From Thermosediminibacter oceani DSM 16646 (lineage in GTDB: Bacteria > Bacillota > Thermosediminibacteria > Thermosediminibacterales > Thermosediminibacteraceae), in assembly GCF_000144645.1 (NCBI RefSeq), contig NC_014377.1, forward strand, positions 682,001 to 746,000: a stretch of 64,000 nucleotides of DNA. Reading direction: 5' to 3'. Below are positions 43,892 through 52,856 of this stretch, piece after piece. The notes beneath the pieces were generated by a model. That model was given only the letters and a program-made list of their open reading frames with translations. It was not told where the DNA came from and did no database searches. The position numbers were made by a program, and so were the translations under genes. Position 1 is the stretch's first letter. Every line of letters starts with the position of its first letter.

Positions 43892-43920
43892 AAAAAAACA
43901 GAACCCTTTATGGGTCCTTT
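43892..43920. terminator. Terminator after bioY
   Basis: GAACCC-TTTAT-GGGTCC with one wobble pair, A-rich on the left and T-rich on the right, so active on the minus strand (TGTTTTTTT) and possibly both. Confidence 0.65.
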
Positions 43921-43934
43921 TTCTAGGGGGGGAA

Positions 43935-44489
43935 TCACATCGAGGAAATTTTCCACTGAAGCGCCTTTCTGAGCGACAGTGCCAGTACCGAGGAGACGAC
44001 TGCTTTCAGAAGATCACCCGGAATGAACGGCAGTGCTCCGGCCATTATAGCGGCGGTTAAGGTCATATTGGTCATATATGCCAAATATGAAACGCCAACG
44101 GCATATACAATTACTATACCACCCAGGATATTTACAAGTAAAAGCGTAGCAAGATTGGGATTTACTTTTTTCAGGATTAAAGCTATTAGGTAACTAGCTA
44201 CGGGCCAGCTCATGAGATAGCCTCCCGTGGGGCCGAACAGGATCCCGAGACCGCTGGTACCACCGCTGAATACGGGTAACCCTATAGCTCCCATAAAGAG
44301 GAACACAGTCATGCTCCAAAATGCAGCCTTGGGGGTTAACACACTTCCCGCCAGCATGACAGCAAGGGTCTGCAACGTGATGGGTACGGGGCTGAAGGGT
44401 AGAGGAATACTAATGTAGCCGAAAAGAGCTGTAATCGAGGCAAATAGCGCTATGGAGGCGATTTCTCTGACGTCGAGGTTTTTGTTCAT
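43935..44489 (-). CDS. bioY: Biotin transporter S component BioY
   Basis: 184 residues, six hydrophobic segments. Substrate-binding unit of an ECF-type biotin transporter; hallmarks are PLPFSPVPITLQTLAVMLAG and GILFGPTGGYL. No ECF ATPase genes are adjacent, so it probably shares the common energising module or acts alone. AAAGGAG precedes the ATG; good promoter upstream, terminator downstream. Confidence 0.93.
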   Translation of the reverse strand: MNKNLDVREIASIALFASITALFGYISIPLPFSPVPITLQTLAVMLAGSVLTPKAAFWSMTVFLFMGAIGLPVFSGGTSGLGILFGPTGGYLMSWPVASYLIALILKKVNPNLATLLLVNILGGIVIVYAVGVSYLAYMTNMTLTAAIMAGALPFIPGDLLKAVVSSVLALSLRKALQWKISSM

Positions 44490-44527
44490 AAACTGACTCC
44501 TTTCGCAGGTGAATATTGCTAAGTGCT

Positions 44528-44556
44528 ATTTTAAAGCAACCGGGATTGAATGTCAA
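44528..44556 (-). promoter_or_regulatory. Sigma-A promoter of bioY
   Basis: Minus strand: TTGACA (44556-44551), 17-nt spacer, TAAAAT (44533-44528). No clear BirA palindrome was seen. Confidence 0.75.
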
Positions 44557-44599
44557 CCATAAATATAAAAGAAGTTTACAATTCCGTTCGGTTGTTTTA

Positions 44600-44628
44600 T
44601 TGACTGGCTTTATAAAATTTTATAAAAT
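44600..44628 (+). promoter_or_regulatory. Sigma-A promoter of the CopZ-like gene
   Basis: TTGACT (44600-44605), 17-nt spacer, TAAAAT (44623-44628). No CsoR-like palindrome here, unlike copA. Confidence 0.75.
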
Positions 44629-44687
44629 AAGATAGAATAGAAAAGGAAGCTTTTTGTAGTTTATAAATTTTTTTTGGAGGGATGTAG

Positions 44688-44927
44688 ATGCCTCACTGCT
44701 GTAATCACGGGCCGGGGAGATCTGATATCACGCTAAAGGTATCGGGCATGTCGTGCTCCCACTGCAAGCACGCGGTAGAATCCGCGGTAAAGGCTCTGCC
44801 GGGCATTGAGAAGGTGGATGCAAGGGTTGAGGATGGCAAGGTGGATGTGTCCTTCGACCCTTCTAAGGTATCTCTTGAGCAGATCACGAGAGCTATTGAA
44901 GATGCCGGTTACGAGGTGCAAAGGTAA
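44688..44927 (+). CDS. CopZ-like heavy-metal-binding chaperone
   Basis: 79 residues, one HMA domain with GMSCSHC at ~20-26 and the ferredoxin-like fold pattern ending IEDAGYEV. An extra N-terminal CCNHGPG could add metal ligands. It would hand copper (or another soft metal) to CopA. Strong GGAGGG before the ATG; own promoter and terminator. Confidence 0.88.
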   Translation: MPHCCNHGPGRSDITLKVSGMSCSHCKHAVESAVKALPGIEKVDARVEDGKVDVSFDPSKVSLEQITRAIEDAGYEVQR

Positions 44928-44933
44928 AATTAA

Positions 44934-44984
44934 AGATTTTATGCGGGTCTTGGTCTGAAAAAGGCCCCATAAAATCTTTTTTTT
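44934..44984 (+). terminator. Terminator after the CopZ-like gene
   Basis: AGATTTTATG pairs with CATAAAATCT (10 bp) enclosing an inner GGTCTT...AAGGCC-type stem; followed by seven T. Confidence 0.8.
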
Positions 44985-45065
44985 GTCTTTTGAGTAGAGG
45001 GATTTTCCACTTGTCTTGACCTAAATAAAATGGTACACTAAATATTGTTAGGGAAGGCGATTTTT

Positions 45066-45449
45066 ATGCTGACAAGAGGGGACAAGATTTTAATTGCATC
45101 AGTACTAGTGTTTGCCGTCGCGATTTTTACCGGTTTTCAGATTTATGGGTTCGGCGGCGGCAGGACTTATGCCGTGATAGAGGTGGACGGCAGACAGTAT
45201 CAGAAGATTTCCCTCGGCAGCGATGGACCGAAACTTCAGCTGAAGGTGCCGGGAGTGCTGGGAGAACTTATCATAGAAGTTGACAGGGACAGGGTCAGGG
45301 TAGTTTCCGCCGACTGTCCCGATAAGGATTGCATAAGACAGGGGTGGGCGTCCCGGCCCGGGCAGATGCTCGTGTGCCTTCCGAACCGGGTTGTAGTTAA
45401 GATAGAAAGCGAAAAGTCGCCGGAAGGACCGGATGTCGTGAGTTTCTGA
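45066..45449 (+). CDS. NusG domain II (DUF)-containing membrane-anchored protein
   Basis: 127 residues: N-terminal membrane helix (about 8-28), then a beta-rich extracytoplasmic NusG-II-like domain with SADCPDKDCIRQGW and CLPNRVVVKI. This family typically precedes the Gx transporter gene, as here, and often occurs near apbE/FMN-binding genes. Function unknown; the paired cysteines suggest a redox role. ATG at 45066 follows AGGGAAGG; the in-frame TTG at 45045 is less likely. Confidence 0.85.
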   Translation: MLTRGDKILIASVLVFAVAIFTGFQIYGFGGGRTYAVIEVDGRQYQKISLGSDGPKLQLKVPGVLGELIIEVDRDRVRVVSADCPDKDCIRQGWASRPGQMLVCLPNRVVVKIESEKSPEGPDVVSF

Positions 45450-45475
45450 GGCTGATTTTTTGAGGATGATGTATT

Positions 45476-46006
45476 ATGACTAAAAACAGGAAAATGATAT
45501 ACTTGTCACTGCTTGTGGCCGGCGGCGTGGCGCTTCACCTAGTGGAGAGCCTGATCCCCATACCTTTTCCCGTTCCCGGGGCAAAGCTTGGTCTTGCCAA
45601 CATCGTATCTCTTCTGGCGATAGCTCTGTACGGCACGAGAGAAGGTCTTGAGGTAAATATCCTGCGCTGCCTCATAGGGTCTCTGCTGGGCGGTTCCATG
45701 TCAAGCCTGCTTTACAGCTTGTCGGGAGCCGTTTCCAGCACTATCATGATGGGAATCGCTTACACGTATTTTAAAAACGCTTTCAGCCTCGTTGGTATCA
45801 GTATCATCGGAGGAGTAACTCACAACATCGCCCAGGTGACGGTGGCGAGCTTAATTCTTTCTACTTTCGGTCTTTTTTCCTACCTGCCTTTCCTTATGGT
45901 AGTCGGCCTGCTGACTGGAGTTTTTACCGGATTCGCGGCCGGTTTTGCCAGGAATAACCTGGCGATCAATCTTGGCCAGCTTGAGACGACCGGAAAAAGG
46001 AGATGA
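45476..46006 (+). CDS. Gx transporter family protein (heptaprenyl diphosphate synthase component I-like)
   Basis: 176 residues, about five hydrophobic segments, with PIPFPVPGAKLGLANIVSL and a GGVTHNIAQ stretch typical of the family long annotated as HepPP synthase component I but resembling an ECF-type small transporter. Substrate unknown. 26 bp after the NusG-II gene and 4 bp before DUF4321, in a conserved order. Confidence 0.85.
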   Translation: MTKNRKMIYLSLLVAGGVALHLVESLIPIPFPVPGAKLGLANIVSLLAIALYGTREGLEVNILRCLIGSLLGGSMSSLLYSLSGAVSSTIMMGIAYTYFKNAFSLVGISIIGGVTHNIAQVTVASLILSTFGLFSYLPFLMVVGLLTGVFTGFAAGFARNNLAINLGQLETTGKRR

Positions 46007-46010
46007 AACC

Positions 46011-46259
46011 ATGAAGAAGCGCACCCGCAGTACGGCGCTGCTAATAATACTGCTGTTAGCCGGGGCTATTGTGGGGAGCGTTCTGGGCGAAGCCCTGAAA
46101 AGCGTGGTTCCTCTGCTTTCGTATGGTAAAAAGCTGGGCTTAGATATGATAAGTCTCGACATGGGCGTAGCAGGCCTTACTTTCGGTTTTTATTTGAACC
46201 TCAATCTGGCGGCAGTCCTTGGGGTATCACTTGCAGCCCTTTTATACCAGAGGATGTAA
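46011..46259 (+). CDS. DUF4321 membrane protein
   Basis: 82 residues with two hydrophobic segments (about 8-28 and 50-78), the family usually found just before maf. AAAAGGAG lies 10 nt before the ATG at 46011; the longer in-frame start at 45945 overlaps the preceding gene and is not needed. Function unknown. Confidence 0.8.
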   Translation: MKKRTRSTALLIILLLAGAIVGSVLGEALKSVVPLLSYGKKLGLDMISLDMGVAGLTFGFYLNLNLAAVLGVSLAALLYQRM

Positions 46260-46271
46260 CGGGGGATAAAG

Positions 46272-46850
46272 ATGGCTCAAAAGTTAATCCTGGCCTCGGC
46301 TTCACCAAGGAGGCGGGAACTCCTGGCGCAGTTGGGGCTTGATTTTAAAGTGATTCCCAGCGGCATCGACGAGACATCACTGACCGCAGGACCGCCTGAG
46401 CTTGTAGCTGTCCGCCTCGCCGAGCAGAAAGCGGCGGATGTGGCTATGCGTGCGGGCGAAGGCATTGTTATAGGTGCCGACACCATAGTCGTGGTGGACG
46501 ACAGTATACTGGGAAAACCGAAGGACGAAAACGACGCGAGAAAGATGCTCACCCGGTTGAGCGGCAGGTGGCACCGTGTCTATACCGGCATTGCCGTTAT
46601 ACATACCGCTTCGGGGGGAAAAATTTCGGATTACGAGGAAAGCCGGGTGAAGTTTAAAAAGCTTTCGCCGCGTGAAATTGAAAATTATATAAAAACAGGA
46701 GAGCCCATGGATAAAGCCGGTGGTTACGGCATACAGGGCAAAGGGGCTTTGCTTGTAGAGAAAATAGAAGGATGTTATTATAATATTGTGGGTTTACCCC
46801 TGTTTAAACTGGGCGCCATGCTTTCACACTTTGGTGTCGAAGTGCTGTGA
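46272..46850 (+). CDS. maf: Maf-like nucleotide pyrophosphatase
   Basis: 192-residue house-cleaning nucleoside triphosphate pyrophosphatase. Motifs ASASPRRRELL (8-18), GADTIVVVDD, and KAGGYGIQGKGA are present. Precedes radC as in many Firmicutes; the stop lies 17 bp before the radC start. Confidence 0.95.
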   Translation: MAQKLILASASPRRRELLAQLGLDFKVIPSGIDETSLTAGPPELVAVRLAEQKAADVAMRAGEGIVIGADTIVVVDDSILGKPKDENDARKMLTRLSGRWHRVYTGIAVIHTASGGKISDYEESRVKFKKLSPREIENYIKTGEPMDKAGGYGIQGKGALLVEKIEGCYYNIVGLPLFKLGAMLSHFGVEVL

Positions 46851-46867
46851 TCGGGGAGGATATTGCG

Positions 46868-47560
46868 GTGTCATCTTTGACGATTAAGGATTTGCCAAGG
46901 GAAGAAAGGCCTAGAGAACGCTTCCAGCGCTACGGGGCCGAGGTGCTCAGCGATGCTGAACTCCTGGCCCTTTTAATAAGGACCGGTACAGTTTCCGAAT
47001 CGGCTCTGGTGCTGGCTCACAGGATCTTAAAGGGCGATGGCGGCAAAGCGGGACTGGAATTTGTGGCCCGGGCCGGCGTAGAAGAGCTGTCAAAAATAAA
47101 GGGCATTGGTCTGGCAAAAGCGGTACAGATCAAGGCAGCAGTTGAGCTAGGGCGCCGGATTTCCGCCTATTGCAGAAATGATGACATCGTAATATCGTCA
47201 CCGGCCGATGTGAAAAAATTATTAATGGAAGAAATGCGATTTCTGGAAAAGGAGCACTTTAAGGTCATCCTGCTCAACGTGAAAAATCGAGTAATATCAG
47301 TAGAGGATATTTCCATCGGTAGCCTCAACTCTTCTATTGTCCACCCAAGGGAGGTTTTTAAACCTGCCATTAAAAGGAGCAGTGCTGCAATAATACTGGT
47401 ACATAACCATCCGAGCGGCGATCCAACACCGAGCAGGGAGGATATAGAAATCACAAGGAGACTGGTGGAGGCAGGGAGGATCCTCGGGATAGATGTCTTA
47501 GATCACGTAATTATCGGAAATCCGTCTTACGTTAGCTTCAAAGAAAAAGGACTGTTATGA
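46868..47560 (+). CDS. radC: RadC/YsbX-type JAMM-domain protein
   Basis: 230 residues: N-terminal helix-hairpin-helix part (LSDAELLALLIRTGT, KIKGIGLAKAVQIKA) and C-terminal JAMM metal site LVHNHPSGDPTPS. Once linked to repair, its biochemical role is unsettled. GTG at 46868 follows GGGGAGG by 9 nt; a GTG at 46847 would overlap maf. Confidence 0.93.
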   Translation: MSSLTIKDLPREERPRERFQRYGAEVLSDAELLALLIRTGTVSESALVLAHRILKGDGGKAGLEFVARAGVEELSKIKGIGLAKAVQIKAAVELGRRISAYCRNDDIVISSPADVKKLLMEEMRFLEKEHFKVILLNVKNRVISVEDISIGSLNSSIVHPREVFKPAIKRSSAAIILVHNHPSGDPTPSREDIEITRRLVEAGRILGIDVLDHVIIGNPSYVSFKEKGLL

Positions 47561-47598
47561 ATAGATAAATTCAACAACAAAAGGAAAGGAGTACTTTC

Positions 47599-48633
47599 AT
47601 GTTAGGGCTTTTCAGGGCGCTGTCGAAAGATATAGGAATAGATTTGGGCACGGCAAACACTCTTGTGCACGTTAAGGGAAAGGGAATAGTACTTAGAGAA
47701 CCTTCGGTGGTGGCTATTCAGAGGGATACGGGGGATATTCTCGCCGTAGGGGAAGAGGCCAAACACATGATAGGCCGCACTCCGGGGAACATAGTTGCCA
47801 TTAGACCGCTGAAGGATGGGGTAATCGCCGATTTCGACGTAACCCAGACGATGCTTAAGCACTTCATATCAAAAGCTTTAAAGACCCGGTCTTTCGTGAA
47901 GCCTCGCGTTGTCGTCGGCATCCCTTCGGGCGTCACCGAAGTAGAAAAGAGGGCGGTTATAGATGCGACCCTTCAGGCCGGAGCCAGAGAGGCCTACCTT
48001 ATAGAGGAGCCCATGGCGGCGGCCATAGGCGCGGGGCTTGAAGTACAGGAACCCACCGGCAATATGGTCGTGGATATAGGCGGCGGTACTACCGAAGTGG
48101 CTATCATTTCTCTCGGAGGGATAGTGACGAGCAAATCTATCCGCATAGGCGGTGACGAGTTCGACGAAGCAATAGTAAATTACATTAAAAAAGAGTACAA
48201 TCTCATGATCGGTGAACGCACGGCGGAAGAAATCAAGATCGCTATAGGGTCTGCTTTTCCAAAGCCCAAAGAGGAGGCGATGGATGTAAGGGGTAGGGAC
48301 CTGGTAACGGGCCTGCCGAAGACCATAAAGGTGACTTCCGAAGAGATAAGGGAAGCTCTCATGGAACCGGTCAGCAGCATCTTAGATGCGATAAAATTCA
48401 CGCTGGAAAAAACTCCTCCGGAGCTGGCCGCAGATATAATGGATCGGGGTATAGTAATGATCGGTGGCGGCGCTCTGCTTTACGGGCTTGATAAACTGGT
48501 AAACCAGGAGACGGGAATGCCGGTCCATATAGCCGAAAACCCGATGGACTGCGTCGTGCTCGGGACCGGTAAAGTCCTTGAAGAACTGGATCTTTTAAAG
48601 CGCGTGCAGGTATCATCCAAAAAAGTCGTTTAA
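47599..48633 (+). CDS. mreB: Rod-shape actin homologue MreB
   Basis: 344-residue actin-like protein guiding lateral wall synthesis. [24 protein letters not shown] and the C-terminal [10 protein letters not shown] nucleotide-binding motifs are all present. GGAAAGGAG precedes the ATG. Head of mreBCD-pbp2. Confidence 0.96.
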   Translation: MLGLFRALSKDIGIDLGTANTLVHVKGKGIVLREPSVVAIQRDTGDILAVGEEAKHMIGRTPGNIVAIRPLKDGVIADFDVTQTMLKHFISKALKTRSFVKPRVVVGIPSGVTEVEKRAVIDATLQAGAREAYLIEEPMAAAIGAGLEVQEPTGNMVVDIGGGTTEVAIISLGGIVTSKSIRIGGDEFDEAIVNYIKKEYNLMIGERTAEEIKIAIGSAFPKPKEEAMDVRGRDLVTGLPKTIKVTSEEIREALMEPVSSILDAIKFTLEKTPPELAADIMDRGIVMIGGGALLYGLDKLVNQETGMPVHIAENPMDCVVLGTGKVLEELDLLKRVQVSSKKVV

Positions 48634-48648
48634 AGGACGTGGTGATTT

Positions 48649-49497
48649 TTGCTGCGTCTTGGGCGTTATAAAAAAAGCTTTTTGTTGGTATTGGTGGTGG
48701 CTGCTCTGGGCTTTACCGCAAATATTACGGCCCGGAACAGCCTGTTATTTAACAAAATCGAAAGTCCCGCCATCTCATTGCTGAAACCCGCCCAGGAGTT
48801 ATTTTCCTGGATATCCGGCGGTGTGAGGAATGGTATTGAATCGGTTGCTGAAGTGTTTTACCTGAAGAGGGAGAACGAGGCCTTGAAAAAACAGCTGGCG
48901 GAGCTTGAGGAATACAGGCACAAATTTCTGGAATATAGAGATGAAAACGCCAGGCTTCGCCGGATGCTGGAATTTAAGGAAAAAAATCCCCAGTACGACC
49001 TGGTGGCTGCCGAAGTAATCGGCAGAGACCCGGGCAACTGGTTTAACGTAATAATAATAAATAAAGGAAAGAATAGCGGTATCACGAAGGATATGGCGGT
49101 CGTCACCGAACGAGGATTGGTGGGTTATACCGTAGATGTGGGAAACAACTGGGCTAAGGTGCTTATGCTCCTGGATAACAGGATGTCGGTAAGCGCCATG
49201 ATACAAAGGACCAGGGATAACGGCATCCTTAAGGGGAATATAGCTCCGGCGCCGCCGGGCCACGCCAAAATGGTATTTTTGCCCGCTGATGCATCCATAG
49301 TTAAGGGAGATGTGGTGATAACTTCCGGGATGGGGGGCATAGTTCCCAAGGGAATAATCATAGGTGAGGTAGTCGAAGTGAAAAAGGAAACGGATAATCT
49401 GACCCAGTACGCAATAGTGAAGCCAGCTGTGGATTTTCACAAACTGGAAGAAGTTTTCGTTATAAAAAATGCAAACGCTGACCCGGGGAGGGAATAG
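48649..49497 (+). CDS. mreC: Rod-shape protein MreC
   Basis: 282 residues: short cytosolic start, one membrane helix (about 10-28), a coiled coil (RENEALKKQLAELEEYRHKF), and an extracellular beta domain with VIGRDPGNWFN. TTG start, 15 bp after mreB. Confidence 0.95.
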   Translation: MLRLGRYKKSFLLVLVVAALGFTANITARNSLLFNKIESPAISLLKPAQELFSWISGGVRNGIESVAEVFYLKRENEALKKQLAELEEYRHKFLEYRDENARLRRMLEFKEKNPQYDLVAAEVIGRDPGNWFNVIIINKGKNSGITKDMAVVTERGLVGYTVDVGNNWAKVLMLLDNRMSVSAMIQRTRDNGILKGNIAPAPPGHAKMVFLPADASIVKGDVVITSGMGGIVPKGIIIGEVVEVKKETDNLTQYAIVKPAVDFHKLEEVFVIKNANADPGRE

Positions 49498-49500
49498 TCT

Positions 49501-50001
49501 TTGAGGCTGTTTATCTATTTGATGATCGTAACTTTATTGATCATCGTGCAGTCCACCCTGGGAGTGCTTTTTAAAATAGGGAGCGTAAAGCCCGATTTCG
49601 TGCTGACGTTTGTAATGTGTGTGGCATTAATAAAAGGCGAGAATTTGGGAGCCGCCTATGGTTTGATTAGCGGGCTTATAGAGGATATAGTTTACGGTAA
49701 ATTTCTGGGATTCAGCGCGCTCGTAAAGTTCCTCACCGGGTATATTGTAGGTTATGGGACCAGGGACTTATTCAAGGGTCCAATTATGTTTACCATAGGA
49801 TTTGTTTTCGCGGGAACGCTGCTTTACAACCTTATATTTTTTATGACTGCGCTGGTACTTACTCCCGAATACAAGATAGGATTTTTTGTGCCCGTAGTCG
49901 TATATTCAGCGCTTTACAATGCGGTTATAGGCCCTGTGATGTACAGCGCTATTTTGAGGCTGGAAAAATTCCTTGATTATTATTTCGCCATCAAATATTA
50001 A
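49501..50001 (+). CDS. mreD: Rod-shape protein MreD
   Basis: 166-residue membrane protein with about five hydrophobic segments and the typical KPDFVLTFVMCVAL and GLISGLIEDIVYG. TTG start 3 bp after mreC. Confidence 0.92.
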   Translation: MRLFIYLMIVTLLIIVQSTLGVLFKIGSVKPDFVLTFVMCVALIKGENLGAAYGLISGLIEDIVYGKFLGFSALVKFLTGYIVGYGTRDLFKGPIMFTIGFVFAGTLLYNLIFFMTALVLTPEYKIGFFVPVVVYSALYNAVIGPVMYSAILRLEKFLDYYFAIKY

Positions 50002-50019
50002 CTCTAGAGGAGAATACCC

Positions 50020-52107
50020 GTGAATGCCAGGAAAATGGAAAGAAGACTCCATATCTATACGTGGATAACGGTTGGCATATTTGTTTTTCTAAGTATAGGG
50101 CTTTTTATGCTCCAGATAGTCAACGGCGCTGAATACGAAAGGCTTGCCCAGGAAAATCGAATAAGGATCATCCCGGTGACGGCTCCCCGGGGTGTTTTTA
50201 AAGACAGAAATGGTAAGGAACTGGTGAACAGCAAGCCGAGTTATACGGTTTCGTACATGAACGTGAACTCCTCTTATGAAGAGCAGGAAAAGGTCTTCAA
50301 GACTTTGAGCCAGATCCTAAACATGCCCGAAGTAACCCATGTGGTTAAGGAAAGGTACACGGTAAACGAAAAGGGCGAGGTGTTCCTTGAAAAGCCGCCG
50401 TTATACGACGTGGACGCCGATGGAAAAGTGGATTCCGGTGATATCCAGGTAGTCCATGAAAAGACCGGAGAGGCGCTTGAAATAAAAACCGTTGACGGTA
50501 ACACCGGGAAAATTATAGTAGATGCTCCCGCTGACACTCCGGTTCTCGTATCCTATGCATTTCACACCTTTCGAAACAAGATTAGGGACCAGGGATATAA
50601 AAAATACATGCCCGTCAGGTTGAAAACCAATGTGGACATGGAGACGGTGGCTAAAATCGAAGAGCGCCGCCTTCCGGGTGTATATATCGAGGTAGAGCCT
50701 ATAAGGAATTATATCTACGGCAGCATGGCAGCTCACATATTCGGGTACGTAGGTGAGATAAACCAGCAAGAGCTCGAAATTCTTAGAGACAAGGGCTACC
50801 GGCCGGGAGACCTTGTGGGCAAAATGGGCCTGGAAAAAGTGCTGGAACCTTACCTGAAGGGCCAAGACGGCGGCAAACAGGTGGAGGTTACCGCAACTGG
50901 GAAGCCTATCCGGACCCTGGGAGAAAAGCCGGCGATACCGGGGGCTACCGTGAATCTAACTATCGACGCCGAACTGCAGCAGGTGGCAGAACAGGCCCTC
51001 CAGGAACAGCTGCATAAGCTGCAGACCGACAGGAGAAACCCTTTTCCCAATGCCAAGCGGGGAGCTGTGGTGGTGCTCAACGTAAAGACCGGGGAAGTGC
51101 TGGCCATGGCGAACGTTCCCAGCTTCGACCCCAACATGTTCGCCCGGGGAATTACCCAAAAGGAGTGGGAAAGCCTGGCCAATAACCCGCTGAAACCGAT
51201 GGTCAACATAGCCATATCGGAAGCATATCCGCCCGGTTCCGTGTTCAAAATGGTCACGGCTACGGCTGCCCTGGAGGAAAAGGTTACCGATGAAAAGGAA
51301 AAAATTCGCGACCCAGGGGTCTACTGGACCATAGCCCGGAAAAAGGATTGGAAGCCGGGCGGCCACGGTGTTGTCGATGTGGTTAAGGCCATTGCGGAGT
51401 CCTGCAATATATACTTTTATGAAATGGGCAGGCGCCTCGGTATAGATGCTATTGAAAAATACGCCCGCATGTACGGCCTTGGAAACATTACCGGGATCGA
51501 GCTGCCCGGAGAACGAGAAGGTAATGTGGCAAGCAGGGAATACAAGGCCAGAATTTTCAAGAGGCCGGAGGATAAGATATGGTACCCGGCGGAAACCCTC
51601 GATGCGGCAATAGGGCAGGGTTACCATCAGTATACCCCTCTGCAGATCGCAAGCTATATATCCGCCATAGCCAATGAAGGGCGCTGGATGAAGCCGTATC
51701 TTGTCAAGAGTATCGTTGATGCCGAAGGACGGGTGATTTATGAAAGAAAACCCGAGGTTGCCGGCGAGGTCCCGGTCTCTAAAAAAACCTTCGAGATTAT
51801 AAAAGAAGGCATGAGGGGGGTTGTCTCCCCCGGGGGTACCGCTTACTCAGTCTTTTCCGACTTTCCGGTTTCCCTGGGGGCCAAAACCGGAACGGCTCAG
51901 TGGGACTTGAAAAAAACACCGCACGGCTGGTTTGTGGCCTTTGCACCTTTTGAAGATCCGGAAGTGGCTGTAGTGGTGTTCATAGAGCAGGCCGGGTCCG
52001 GCGGAGCCACCGGCGGGCCAGTGGCTAAGGCCATACTGAGCGCTTACTTTAACATAGAAGAAAATACCGAAGAGTCAAACCAAAACTCCCTTGAAATAAC
52101 GGATTGA
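50020..52107 (+). CDS. mrdA: Penicillin-binding protein 2 with an EF-hand-like insert
   Basis: 695-residue class B transpeptidase for cell elongation: cytosolic start, one membrane helix (~12-34), a dimerisation domain, and the transpeptidase with the serine in PGSVFKM, SCN (SCNIYFY) and KTGTAQ. Unusual: residues 130-141 read DVDADGKVDSGD, a perfect calcium-binding EF-hand/dockerin-type loop, in an extra extracellular segment (about 115-180). GTG start after AGAGGAG. Follows mreD and ends at a strong terminator. Confidence 0.93.
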   Translation: MNARKMERRLHIYTWITVGIFVFLSIGLFMLQIVNGAEYERLAQENRIRIIPVTAPRGVFKDRNGKELVNSKPSYTVSYMNVNSSYEEQEKVFKTLSQILNMPEVTHVVKERYTVNEKGEVFLEKPPLYDVDADGKVDSGDIQVVHEKTGEALEIKTVDGNTGKIIVDAPADTPVLVSYAFHTFRNKIRDQGYKKYMPVRLKTNVDMETVAKIEERRLPGVYIEVEPIRNYIYGSMAAHIFGYVGEINQQELEILRDKGYRPGDLVGKMGLEKVLEPYLKGQDGGKQVEVTATGKPIRTLGEKPAIPGATVNLTIDAELQQVAEQALQEQLHKLQTDRRNPFPNAKRGAVVVLNVKTGEVLAMANVPSFDPNMFARGITQKEWESLANNPLKPMVNIAISEAYPPGSVFKMVTATAALEEKVTDEKEKIRDPGVYWTIARKKDWKPGGHGVVDVVKAIAESCNIYFYEMGRRLGIDAIEKYARMYGLGNITGIELPGEREGNVASREYKARIFKRPEDKIWYPAETLDAAIGQGYHQYTPLQIASYISAIANEGRWMKPYLVKSIVDAEGRVIYERKPEVAGEVPVSKKTFEIIKEGMRGVVSPGGTAYSVFSDFPVSLGAKTGTAQWDLKKTPHGWFVAFAPFEDPEVAVVVFIEQAGSGGATGGPVAKAILSAYFNIEENTEESNQNSLEITD

Positions 52108-52112
52108 TCGCG

Positions 52113-52142
52113 AACCAGAATCTTACAGATTCTGGTTTTTTT
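52113..52142 (+). terminator. Terminator between pbp2 and minC
   Basis: AACCAGAATC-TTACA-GATTCTGGTT, 10-bp stem followed by a T run. Confidence 0.92.
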
Positions 52143-52214
52143 TATTTCGGGAAGAAGGAATCGGCTTTTTTTTGAAGAATATTGATAAAAGACGAGGCTT
52201 CGGAGGGAACATAC

Positions 52215-52823
52215 ATGAATCAAGAACCGGTGGTAATAAAGGGCACAAGAGACGGCATATCTATAATTTTACACCACCAATCAAACTTTGAAGTGATAAA
52301 AAACACGATCTTCGAAAAACTTCAAAGGGGCGGAGGTTTTTTTAAGGGTGGCCAGGCACGCCTGCTTGTCAAAGATGGAAATATAAGCCAGGACGAATTC
52401 GAGCAGTTGGAAACAATTCTGCGGGATTTTGGTTTGCACCTCAGAAAGGATAAACCCGTGCGCACCATCCCTTTTCCCAGCCCACCACAACCGGATACCC
52501 TTATCCTTAAAAAGACACTGCGTTCCGGACAGAGGATCGCGTATAGCGGAAATGTAGTAGTTGTGGGTGACGTCAATCCTGGGAGCGAAATAATAGCAAA
52601 AGGAGACATACTCGTTTTTGGGGCTTTACGGGGTATGGCTCATGCGGGAGCCGAAGGCGACGAGAATTCGATAGTGGTAGCTTTCAGACTGCAACCTACC
52701 CAGCTCAGAATAGCCCATGTTATATCGAGACCTCCCGAAGAAAAAAGCGACATACCTCAGGTCCCGGAAATGGCCCGTTTGAAAGATGGGATCATAATTA
52801 TCGAACCTTATTTCTTAATCTAA
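52215..52823 (+). CDS. minC: Septum site-determining protein MinC
   Basis: 202 residues: N-terminal domain and C-terminal beta-helix with SGNVVVVGDVNPGSEIIAKGDILVFGALRG. Inhibits FtsZ assembly away from midcell. The ATG at 52215 follows GGAGGG by 7 nt; the longer in-frame start at 52182 is unnecessary. Confidence 0.95.
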   Translation: MNQEPVVIKGTRDGISIILHHQSNFEVIKNTIFEKLQRGGGFFKGGQARLLVKDGNISQDEFEQLETILRDFGLHLRKDKPVRTIPFPSPPQPDTLILKKTLRSGQRIAYSGNVVVVGDVNPGSEIIAKGDILVFGALRGMAHAGAEGDENSIVVAFRLQPTQLRIAHVISRPPEEKSDIPQVPEMARLKDGIIIIEPYFLI

Positions 52824-52856
52824 CGACGTTATAATAAGATGACAGGAGGGGTACCA

